NCBI GenBank assembly: GCA_040905705.1
Contig: JBBDQZ010000056.1
Coordinates: 1-21,117 of the forward strand
Direction of reading: 5' to 3'
Origin: JBBDQZ01 sp040905705
GTDB taxonomy: Bacteria; Bacteroidota; Rhodothermia; Balneolales; Natronogracilivirgulaceae
Length of the DNA: 21,117 nt
This document shows positions 15,222 to 21,117 of this stretch, piece after piece. The notes below the pieces were generated by a model. That model worked only from the letters and a program-made list of their open reading frames with translations, was not told the origin of the DNA and made no database searches. Numbering within the stretch: the first letter of the stretch is position 1; every line of letters starts with the position of its first letter. The translations under genes and the position numbers were made by a program.

Positions 15222-15680
15222 TCATAAACCTGTGTTCTCAAAATACCACTTGCAAAATCGAATCAGTACTGATTTTAGATTTTCATAACCGACTTTTTTT
15301 ACAGCGGTTTCCGGACTTACCCACCTGAGATCATCGATCTGTTCTTCTACTTGTGGTTTCAAATCATGCCTTCCGCTCTCCATTGCAAACCACCAGCATG
15401 TTTTGTGCATAATGACTCCCGGCTCGTGGTACGAGTGACGGGTCGAACCCAGAGAGCTCCGAATGTGCACATCACGACAACCCGTCTCCTCTTCCACCTC
15501 TCGACATGATCCCTCCTCAACAGACTCACCCTTTTCAATTTTTCCCTTCGGAAGATCCCAAACACCCCGACGGTGGATTAAAAGCACTTGGACCTTATCA
15601 CCAGCATGTCGAAAAACAACTCCTCCGCCCGCCGTCACCTTACTTTTCTTACCATAATTACCCATTGCCTCGTATTTCAC
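15222..15680 (-). CDS. Nudix hydrolase
   Basis: A 152-residue Nudix protein. The Nudix box is complete: G46, E52, R60-E61, E64-E65 and G67 in GKIEKGESVEEGSCREVEEETGC. It is preceded by RRGVWDLPKGK, a form seen in diadenosine polyphosphate and MutT-like hydrolases, so a nucleoside-diphosphate-linked substrate is likely but not specified. The chosen start is a GTG at 15680, which overlaps the stop of the upstream DUF1844 gene (GTGA) and has GGAG seven bases upstream; an ATG five codons in (15665), preceded by GAGG, is an alternative. The overlap implies translational coupling. The two coding ends with tonB converge with only 11 bp between them. Confidence 0.92.
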   Translation of the reverse strand: MKYEAMGNYGKKSKVTAGGGVVFRHAGDKVQVLLIHRRGVWDLPKGKIEKGESVEEGSCREVEEETGCRDVHIRSSLGSTRHSYHEPGVIMHKTCWWFAMESGRHDLKPQVEEQIDDLRWVSPETAVKKVGYENLKSVLIRFCKWYFENTGL

Positions 15681-15979
15681 TCATCAGCTCCATCCGATTT
15701 GTTTGCATTTACATATTGCAACCGTAAATTTTTCAATGTCTCGGACAAATAATCAGCCATCTCCTTACTCAAATTCCCGGCGGTATATTTCTCCAGCATC
15801 GTCAGTGTATCAATGGAATATTTAACAGCTTTGAGATCTTTCTCTTTTTTCCCGGTAGACGGATTTTCCTGTTGCCCTAATCCCATCATAGCAATTTGCT
15901 GATGTTGCTGAACCAGCATTAGAAACAAAACCTGGTCCTGCTGTTCGAAATTTACTTTCTCATTATCCCTCTCGGCCAT
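15677..15979 (-). CDS. DUF1844 domain protein
   Basis: A 100-residue cytosolic protein of the DUF1844 family, function unknown. Recognisable blocks are LFLMLVQQHQQIAMMGLGQQ (18-37), ENPSTGKKEKDLKAVKYSID (38-57) and TLTMLEKYTAGNLS followed by an amphipathic tail ETLKNLRLQYV. It is mostly helical with no signal peptide or membrane span. The start is well supported by AAGGAG seven bases before the ATG, one of the few good Shine-Dalgarno sequences in the window. It forms an overlapping pair with the downstream Nudix gene. It is divergent from the DUF1015 gene across 267 bp. Confidence 0.9.
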   Translation of the reverse strand: MAERDNEKVNFEQQDQVLFLMLVQQHQQIAMMGLGQQENPSTGKKEKDLKAVKYSIDTLTMLEKYTAGNLSKEMADYLSETLKNLRLQYVNANKSDGADE

Positions 15980-16246
15980 GATTTCTCCTTTTCTTTTAAA
16001 GAAATGTGAAATATATAATCCCGAAGATATTAAAATTCAATTTATGATTTTCAAACTACCAACGGCGAATAATCATATCCGGAATACAGATAATAAAGAT
16101 TACGGGCGGATCAATAATTACAAAAAAATAAAACTGAATTAAAAGCGCTCCCAGATCTTCACCGGTTCTACATATTGGCTATCAATTTTGTATTTTAGCG
16201 CCAATCAGATACAGCTCTAATTTAAAAAATTCCTTCACTTTTCAAC

Positions 16247-17449
16247 ATGATTACCATTCACCCGTTTAAAGCATGGCGACCCGATCCTGAAAAGATAAAT
16301 CAAATCGCATGCGTCCCATATGATGTCATTGATACGGATGAAGCCCGCGCAATGGCGGAAGGCCGGCCCTACAGTTTTCTGCATGTAATTCGTCCTGAAA
16401 TTGATCTTCCACCAGATACCGACATCTACGCGGACATCGTTTACGAAAGCGGAGCTGTAAATCTTCAAAAAATGCAGCAGGACGGGGTACTGACTCAGGA
16501 TACAACTCCGCAACTCTATCTCTATCAGCAACAAATGGGAACCCATATCCAGACCGGGCTTTATAGCTGCGTCTCTGTGAAGGATTATGACGAAAACCGA
16601 ATTCTGAAACATGAATTAACGCGTCCGGACAAGGAAGACGATCGAACCCGACACATTTTAACTCAGCGGGCTCATCCGGAGCCGGTAATGCTCACGTACA
16701 ACCCGTCTGAAACTGTGACCCATCTGACCAATAAGGTGCTTTCGTCTTCACCTTTGTTGTATAACTTCACGGCACCGGACGGTGTCATCCATCGAGTCTG
16801 GCAAATCGAGGATCCCGGAGCCTTTGTCAATGCTTTCCAGAACGTGGATAAATTATATGTGGCCGACGGTCATCATCGCTGTAAAAGTGCTTCCCGTGTA
16901 GCTGAGGAATTACGGAAAAATGACTATGGTGAGCATGAATTCGAGTATTTTCCGGCGGTGATCATCCCGATGGATGAGATGCGTATTCTGGGTTACAACC
17001 GGATTGTCAAAAAAGTACCGAAAAATCTGCTCAATAAGCTGCAGAAAACATACGTCCTGGAAAAAGATACCAACCCGCTGCCCACGGCGCCGGGAAAGAT
17101 CAGCATCTATATTGATGGAACATGGTACGGTATGGAGCTGCCTGTGAATTCAGCTGCCGGAATCGTGGAAAAACTGGATGTCTCCCGCCTTTACGAATTT
17201 CTGTTGTTACCCTACCTGGGAATTGAGAACCAGCGTACAGACCCCAATCTGTCGTTTGTCGGAGGAATCCGGGGAACGGAAGAACTGGAGCGGCTGGTGG
17301 ATCAGGGAAAGGCCGAACTGGCTATCAGTATGCATCCTACGAGTATCGAACAATTGATGATGGTCTCCGACGAAAACCGATTGATGCCGCCGAAATCAAC
17401 CTGGTTCGAACCCAAACTGCAATCCGGATTGCTGATTCATACTTTTTAA
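16247..17449 (+). CDS. DUF1015 family protein (candidate serine-metabolism protein)
   Basis: A 400-residue protein of the DUF1015 family, most members of which are uncharacterised. Family hallmarks are the N-terminal HPFKAWRPDP...VPYDVIDTDEARAM, the block KHELTRPDKEDDRTRHI (121-137), MLTYNP (148-153), and YVADGHHRCKSASRVAEEL (204-222). The D-G-H-H-R motif (207-211) resembles that of ParB/sulfiredoxin-fold free-serine kinases such as archaeal SerK and staphylococcal SbnI; that relation is inference. It sits 145 bp upstream of serC in the same direction, an association I know from Bacteroidota genomes, supporting a role in serine or phosphoserine metabolism. No signal peptide is present. The ATG start agrees with family N-termini (MITIHPFKAWRP); no Shine-Dalgarno is seen. 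Confidence 0.9.
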   Translation: MITIHPFKAWRPDPEKINQIACVPYDVIDTDEARAMAEGRPYSFLHVIRPEIDLPPDTDIYADIVYESGAVNLQKMQQDGVLTQDTTPQLYLYQQQMGTHIQTGLYSCVSVKDYDENRILKHELTRPDKEDDRTRHILTQRAHPEPVMLTYNPSETVTHLTNKVLSSSPLLYNFTAPDGVIHRVWQIEDPGAFVNAFQNVDKLYVADGHHRCKSASRVAEELRKNDYGEHEFEYFPAVIIPMDEMRILGYNRIVKKVPKNLLNKLQKTYVLEKDTNPLPTAPGKISIYIDGTWYGMELPVNSAAGIVEKLDVSRLYEFLLLPYLGIENQRTDPNLSFVGGIRGTEELERLVDQGKAELAISMHPTSIEQLMMVSDENRLMPPKSTWFEPKLQSGLLIHTF

Positions 17450-17594
17450 TTCCTGCATATGAATGATCCGGCTTAAAGCAATGTTCTTTTTTCTCAAATA
17501 AAAAATCAACAACTATTTAAACAACCATCACAGCCATAACTTTAATTTTTTACAACAGGATACAATCCATAATATTTACTTAAAATTGAATACC

Positions 17595-18677
17595 ATGACC
17601 CTGAAGAGAGCCCATAATTTTAGTCCCGGACCTGCAGTACTTCCCCTTGAAGTACTGCAAAAAACACAGAACGAACTCCTTGATTACCAGGGAGCCGGAT
17701 CCTCCATCATTGAAATGAGCCATCGAGGCCCCGAATACACCGAGGTGGATCGCCAGGCCCGTGAGCGTCTGACCCGTATACTTGGGCTTGGTGATGATTT
17801 CGAAATCCTTTTATACCAGGGCGGTGCCAGTCTGCAGTTTTTGATGGTGCCCTATAACTTTATGTATGGTAAAACCGCCGACTACATCAACACCGGGAGC
17901 TGGTCCCAAAAAGCCATCAAGGAAGCCAAAGTATTAGGCGACGTACATATTGCCTTTAGTTCGAAGGATGTCAACTTCAACAGAATTCCCCGGGACGAGG
18001 AGCTGAAATTTTCCGGGAAGGGCGAATACGTACATTTTACCTCCAACAATACGATATTCGGCACCCAATACCGCAAGGAGCCAGGTTCCGCCGGGCTGCC
18101 CCTGGCCTGTGACGCCTCCTCCGACTTCCTCTCCCGTCCTCTGGATATCAAACGATACGGAGTCCTCTATGCCGGAGCACAGAAGAACGCCGGGCCGGCC
18201 GGGTTGACCATTGTTGTGCTGCGCAAGGATTTTCTTGAAAAAGCCCGAAAAGAAAACACATCGAGTATGCTTTCCTATCCAACCCAGGTAGGAACACTTT
18301 ACAATACTCCCCCGGTATTCGGTGTTTACATTTTTAATTACGTACTTGAATGGATAGAAAACAAAGGCGGTTTGAATGCAATCGATCAGATGAACCGGGA
18401 AAAGGCGGCCCTGCTTTATGATGAAATGGACCGTGACGATTTCTACCAGGGAACAGCAGAAAACGGCTCCAGATCACTGATGAACGTTACGTTCCGATTG
18501 ACGGATGAGTCACTGGAACAAACATTTATCGATGAGTCTAAAAAAGCCGGACTGAACGGGCTGAAAGGCCATCGCAGTGTAGGTGGAATGCGTGCGAGCA
18601 TCTACAACGCATGTCCGAAGGAAAGCGTCGAGGCACTGGTGACCTTTATGCAGGAGTTTCGCAAAAAGTACGGGTAA
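17595..18677 (+). CDS. serC: Phosphoserine aminotransferase
   Basis: A 360-residue class V PLP-dependent aminotransferase that makes 3-phosphoserine from 3-phosphohydroxypyruvate and glutamate, and can also act in pyridoxal phosphate synthesis. Key features: N-terminal HNFSPGPAVLP, the EMSHRG block, QGGASLQF (75-82) at the cofactor phosphate site, W103 in NTGSWS, DASSDFLSRPLD (173-184), and the Schiff-base lysine K197 in YAGAQKNAGPAGLTIVV. The C-terminal GLKGHRSVGGMRASIYNA carries the substrate-binding His/Arg. Length and motifs are normal for the family. I start at the ATG at 17595; a TTG three codons upstream is less likely. It follows the DUF1015 gene; serA and serB are not in the window. 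Confidence 0.97.
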   Translation: MTLKRAHNFSPGPAVLPLEVLQKTQNELLDYQGAGSSIIEMSHRGPEYTEVDRQARERLTRILGLGDDFEILLYQGGASLQFLMVPYNFMYGKTADYINTGSWSQKAIKEAKVLGDVHIAFSSKDVNFNRIPRDEELKFSGKGEYVHFTSNNTIFGTQYRKEPGSAGLPLACDASSDFLSRPLDIKRYGVLYAGAQKNAGPAGLTIVVLRKDFLEKARKENTSSMLSYPTQVGTLYNTPPVFGVYIFNYVLEWIENKGGLNAIDQMNREKAALLYDEMDRDDFYQGTAENGSRSLMNVTFRLTDESLEQTFIDESKKAGLNGLKGHRSVGGMRASIYNACPKESVEALVTFMQEFRKKYG

Positions 18678-18772
18678 GCTAATCGGGCTGCAAATACTCT
18701 TACTGTTTTTGCCATGCTTTGAATCAGGGTGATGAATGCATTATCCTTGCTCAGACATGAGCCGGTGCGAAC

Positions 18773-19420
18773 TCACAATCCGAAATGGCCCAGGAATCGT
18801 GAAAAGGCGTCCGGGACGAAAAGCAGGGTGTAACCGGCACCATACACAGCTCCGGCGATATGTGCGATATGGTTGACATTGTCTCGTTTTTGCTTTGACT
18901 CGTAATAGCTGTAAACGAGAAAAAGGCCGCCGAACAAAATAGCCGGAATACCGACCGGAATAAACATGATGTAGATATTGTTCAGCGGATACATCACGAT
19001 ATATCCGAATAGTACGGATTCAACAGCACCGGATGCGCCGAGACTGGCATAACGAGGATTGTTCCGTTCCTGAATCAGAGTGGGTAAACTTGAAACCACC
19101 AGTGCGGTGAAGTAAAGTATCAAAAAGGTTGTGGCGCCCATCGTCTGCTCCAGCACAGGCCCGAAAAAGAAAAAGACGAACATATTGAGGAGCAAATGGC
19201 TGCCGTCAGCGTGTATAAATCCGGAGGTGACGAGCTGATGCCATTTGCCGTCCCTCCATGCCTCAAAAGGCTTGAGCATTCCTTTGTACTGCCATGCAGG
19301 GAATACAAACCAGGAAAGAAAGGTGATGATTAACGTTGCTGCAATCAGTGCAAGTGCGAACATGGAAACAGGATTTAGGTAGTAATGAAAGACAAGCTCT
19401 TGGTCAATGCCATGCAACAT
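18773..19420 (-). CDS. Rhomboid-family intramembrane serine protease
   Basis: A 215-residue inner-membrane protein of the rhomboid family, which cleaves peptide bonds within membranes. About six spans are visible: 17-40, 72-91, 96-115, 127-145, 150-171 and 185-203. The catalytic dyad is S130 in GASGAVES and H187 in HIAHIAGAVYGAGY, with the H75...N79 (HLLLN) oxyanion-hole elements, so it should be active. A short AWRDGKWHQLVTSGFIHAD segment before the second span is typical. I start at the ATG at 19420 (MLHGIDQELVFHYY); an in-frame TTG at 19471 would add 17 hydrophilic residues and is not favoured. It converges on serC across 95 bp with no clear terminator. Substrate unknown. Confidence 0.92.
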   Translation of the reverse strand: MLHGIDQELVFHYYLNPVSMFALALIAATLIITFLSWFVFPAWQYKGMLKPFEAWRDGKWHQLVTSGFIHADGSHLLLNMFVFFFFGPVLEQTMGATTFLILYFTALVVSSLPTLIQERNNPRYASLGASGAVESVLFGYIVMYPLNNIYIMFIPVGIPAILFGGLFLVYSYYESKQKRDNVNHIAHIAGAVYGAGYTLLFVPDAFSRFLGHFGL

Positions 19421-19700
19421 GTGCCATACAAATGATCCCCGTGATTCCCTCAGGAAAATACACCGGGCCAAAGCATAACGGCAAACACTCCAAACTGGCT
19501 AGAGACCGACATTAAAATAGCGTAAAGATCCGTTGTTTAAAAAATCGGATTCTCCGTATATTTGGGAACTGAAAATCTGGTTGTTTTTCTCTTGCTGAAA
19601 CCCCTGTAAATGGACCTGATAGGTACAGGTTCAAGGTTATTTGTGGTAAAGGCGGGACAAAATAGACGAAACAGGCTTACATAAATACCGGGGATTTCAA

Positions 19701-19773
19701 GCCGAAGTAGCTCAGCTGGTAGAGCGACGCTCTCGTAAAGCGTAGGTCGTCGGTTCGAATCCGATCTTCGGCT
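19701..19773 (+). tRNA. tRNA-Thr (anticodon CGT)
   Basis: A 73-base cloverleaf. The acceptor stem GCCGAAG/CTTCGGC is fully paired, the D arm is GCTC...GAGC, the anticodon arm ACGCT-CTCGTAA-AGCGT gives CGT, and the T arm is GTCGG-TTCGAAT-CCGAT. The discriminator is T73 and CCA is not encoded. A T-rich run follows at 19774-19781. ACATAAAT near 19679-19686 may be the -10 region. It marks the left edge of the A+T-rich accessory segment. Confidence 0.96.
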
Positions 19774-19856
19774 CTTTTTTTAAGTGTTTGTTATACAATA
19801 TAATAAGGAACTGGCAAACCTTGTTTACAAGCTGATTTTTTGCCTATTATTTTGCT

Positions 19857-19882
19857 GGTTACAATAGAGTTACAATGTAAAC
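19857..19882. promoter_or_regulatory. Cluster of TTACA half-sites upstream of the accessory gene
   Basis: GTTACAAT occurs at 19858-19865 and 19869-19876, offset by 11 bp (about one helical turn). The second copy overlaps the near-palindrome TTACAATGTAA (19870-19880). Another TTACA lies at 19825-19829. This spacing is operator-like, about 100 bp before the downstream start codon. The binding protein is unknown. Confidence 0.3.
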
Positions 19883-19982
19883 TTTTTTAACCTGTCCTGA
19901 TGCGTTGTATCCTAAACCACAACTTTTTTATATTATCCCTATACGGTTGTTATTTAATTTTAACAAACAAGGGGTTGGTCTT

Positions 19983-20813
19983 ATGGACATAAACCATTTT
20001 TTGGAAGGGGTTGGACTTTATGATTGCAAAAGAGTTGAGGTCAAAACGGAAACCTATGGCCGGGATCTTCGCAGCTTGAGTCTTCCAGAGATAAACCTTT
20101 ATTGTGATTCTAAAAAATGCAACGGGAAAAGAATATTTGAATATACTGGTTCCCATTTTGGAAAAATCGAAATATCAAATGGGGGGAAGTTTAATATTTC
20201 ATACAGGTGTAAAAACTGCCGCGAATTCTTTAAGATCTATTCAATAATTTATAAAGTAGTTGATAATAAAATATTAGATGTTGAAAAATTTGGAGAATAT
20301 CCCTCATTTGGAACGCGTGTTCCTGATTCAGTTTTAGATTTATTCGGGGAAGGCAGCGATAAAAAAAATTTTATTAAGGGAAGAAAATCTGAAGATCAGG
20401 GCTTTGGTATTGGTGCGTTTACATATTATCGGCGTGTTGTTGAAAACCAAAAAAACAGATTGATTGATAAAATTATTAAGGTTTGTAGAAATAAGGGTAT
20501 GGATGAAGAGGACATTAAAACATTTGAAGATGCAAAGAGTGAGCATAGTTTTAAAAAATCTCACGACAGGATAAAAGATTTAATTCCTGAATCTCTATTT
20601 ATAAAGACACACAATCCACTCACTTTACTTCATAATTTATTGAGCATTGCCCTTCACGACAAAGATGATGATTATTGTTTAGAACAAGCTAAACATATTA
20701 GGGGTATACTGACTGCATTGGTGGAAAGAATTGAGACTTTACTTAAAGAAGATAAATCATTGAATGAATCTCTTACGGCTCTACTTAAAAGCAAAAAAGA
20801 GGCTAAAAATTAA
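19983..20813 (+). CDS. A+T-rich orphan gene: putative Cys4 zinc-ribbon protein, HEPN/DUF4145-like C-terminus
   Basis: A 276-residue soluble protein that I cannot name. The N-terminal half has C41-x4-C46 and C76-x2-C79 (YCDSKKC and YRCKNCREF), a likely zinc ribbon. The C-terminal half is alpha-helical: GIGAFTYYRRVVENQKNRLIDKI (142-164) and HNPLTLLHNLLSIALHDKDD...HIRGILTALVERIETLL (210-254). This pattern recalls HEPN/DUF4145-type helical bundles found in accessory and defence loci, but that is a resemblance by eye. I start at the ATG at 19983, with AAGGGG about 10 bases upstream; an in-frame ATG at 19905 would add a poorly supported 26-residue leader. Base content is about 31% G+C over a counted 240-base stretch (20161-20400), against about 52% in serC, so recent acquisition is likely. 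It lies between tRNA-Thr and a group II intron end. Confidence 0.75.
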   Translation: MDINHFLEGVGLYDCKRVEVKTETYGRDLRSLSLPEINLYCDSKKCNGKRIFEYTGSHFGKIEISNGGKFNISYRCKNCREFFKIYSIIYKVVDNKILDVEKFGEYPSFGTRVPDSVLDLFGEGSDKKNFIKGRKSEDQGFGIGAFTYYRRVVENQKNRLIDKIIKVCRNKGMDEEDIKTFEDAKSEHSFKKSHDRIKDLIPESLFIKTHNPLTLLHNLLSIALHDKDDDYCLEQAKHIRGILTALVERIETLLKEDKSLNESLTALLKSKKEAKN

Positions 20814-20937
20814 TAGTTAAGTTTATTTATTACGGCTTATTTCCCCTTTGGCTTATGATCTCTGACAGATCCGGGGTGTAACAGGCATAAAAAGTTGTTG
20901 TTCAGGTCGTCATTCTTGACATTCTCGACATTAGGGC
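20814..20937 (-). pseudogene. Possible 3' exon of a gene interrupted by the group II intron
   Basis: Reading the minus strand from the intron 3' boundary, a frame is open for 32 codons, from 20935 to a TAA at 20837-20839. It ends CLLHPGSVRDHKPKGK. A 9-bp near-repeat (cattcttga, cattctcga) at about 20911-20928 lies within it. The family is not recognised. It may be the tail of a gene split by the intron or simply open by chance. Confidence 0.3.
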
Positions 20938-21117
20938 ATCGAGTAGGAAGATAAAAGTATCAAGTTAAAGATACTTTTATCTGTCCTCTCACACCACCGT
21001 ACGTACGGTTCCGTATACGGCGGTTCATGAAGTCATTGAAAGTTTCAGGTGATGGCTGGCCATGAAAGCTTCCCTTAAATAGCTACGCTGGTTATTAGAG
21101 ATTTAAAAGAATATTGT
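20938..21117 (-). mobile_element. Group II intron, 3' end with domains V and VI (runs off the window)
   Basis: On the minus strand, domain V is 21024-20993: the 9-bp basal stem ACCGCCGTA / TACGGTGGT (one G-U pair, CGC form of the catalytic triad), the two-base CG bulge (21003-21002), and a distal 4-bp stem TACG/CGTA capped by the tetraloop GAAC. A two-base linker (20992-20991) leads to domain VI: GAG/CTC (20990-20988 with 20943-20941), then AGGA/TCCT (20987-20984 with 20948-20945), then a 13-bp stem (20982-20970 with 20961-20949) and an 8-base loop. A single bulged A at 20944 lies between the two short helices, seven bases from the end: the branch point. The terminus CCTACTCGAT at 20947-20938 ends in AT, fitting the AY rule. 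The 93 bases beyond domain V show no reverse-transcriptase frame. The intron-encoded protein, if any, lies outside the window. Confidence 0.88.

Noticed and set aside
20949..20982. 13-bp A+T-rich hairpin as terminator of the accessory gene
   Set aside because: It has no T tail on the plus strand and fits exactly as the stem of group II intron domain VI, with the branch-point bulge beside it.
19773..21117. Second att copy of the tRNA-Thr 3' end
   Set aside because: I read the downstream sequence for the GGTTCGAATCC...TTCGGCT end and found no repeat inside the window.
1..21117. CRISPR array or toxin-antitoxin module
   Set aside because: No spaced direct-repeat array and no paired small genes with toxin or antitoxin features were seen on either strand.

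Overview
The window looks like chromosomal DNA from a bacterium of the Bacteroidota / Rhodothermota / Balneolota assemblage; a Balneolaceae-like organism is my best guess. The grounds are the short eukaryote/archaeal-type prolyl-tRNA synthetase whose C-terminal zinc cysteines are partly lost, a DUF1015 gene paired with serC, a single-membrane-span TonB with a proline/acid-rich linker, a CGC-type bacilliredoxin, and the frequent absence of Shine-Dalgarno sequences. The taxonomic call is inference; there is no rRNA here. Two counted core lines of serC are about 52% G+C, while one accessory gene near the right end is about 31%.

Layout. 1-2.6 kb (minus strand): a PAS/AAA+/Fis-HTH regulator with an eroded ATPase core, and a YhhQ-type queuosine-precursor transporter. 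3-7 kb: redox genes (bacilliredoxin, Mn-type superoxide dismutase, and divergent from it an SthA-like flavoprotein with a broken pyridine-nucleotide motif), interrupted by an exported lipoprotein with a CBM9-like look. 7-12.2 kb: aspS, an orphan NarL-type response regulator followed by a clear terminator, a tRNA-Met, and proS. 12.3-15.2 kb: a bifunctional NAD(P)HX repair enzyme translationally coupled to a VanZ-like membrane protein, then tonB. 15.2-16 kb (minus): a DUF1844 gene overlapping a Nudix hydrolase gene. 16.2-18.7 kb: DUF1015 and serC, probably one serine-metabolism unit. 18.8-19.4 kb (minus): a rhomboid protease.

The right end is different. After a tRNA-Thr(CGT) at 19701-19773 comes an A+T-rich gene for a putative zinc-ribbon protein of unknown function, then the 3' end of a group II intron on the minus strand. 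Its domain V and domain VI, with bulged branch-point A, can be drawn base by base at 20938-21024. The intron body and any reverse transcriptase lie beyond the window. This end looks like an accessory island beside a tRNA gene.

Most of the window is ordinary housekeeping sequence. The most interesting items are the group II intron end and the frame it interrupts, the low-G+C zinc-ribbon gene beside tRNA-Thr, the SthA-like protein with a degenerate nucleotide-binding motif, the eroded NtrC-like regulator, and the DUF1015-SerC pair. No clearly new multi-gene system can be demonstrated from this sequence alone.
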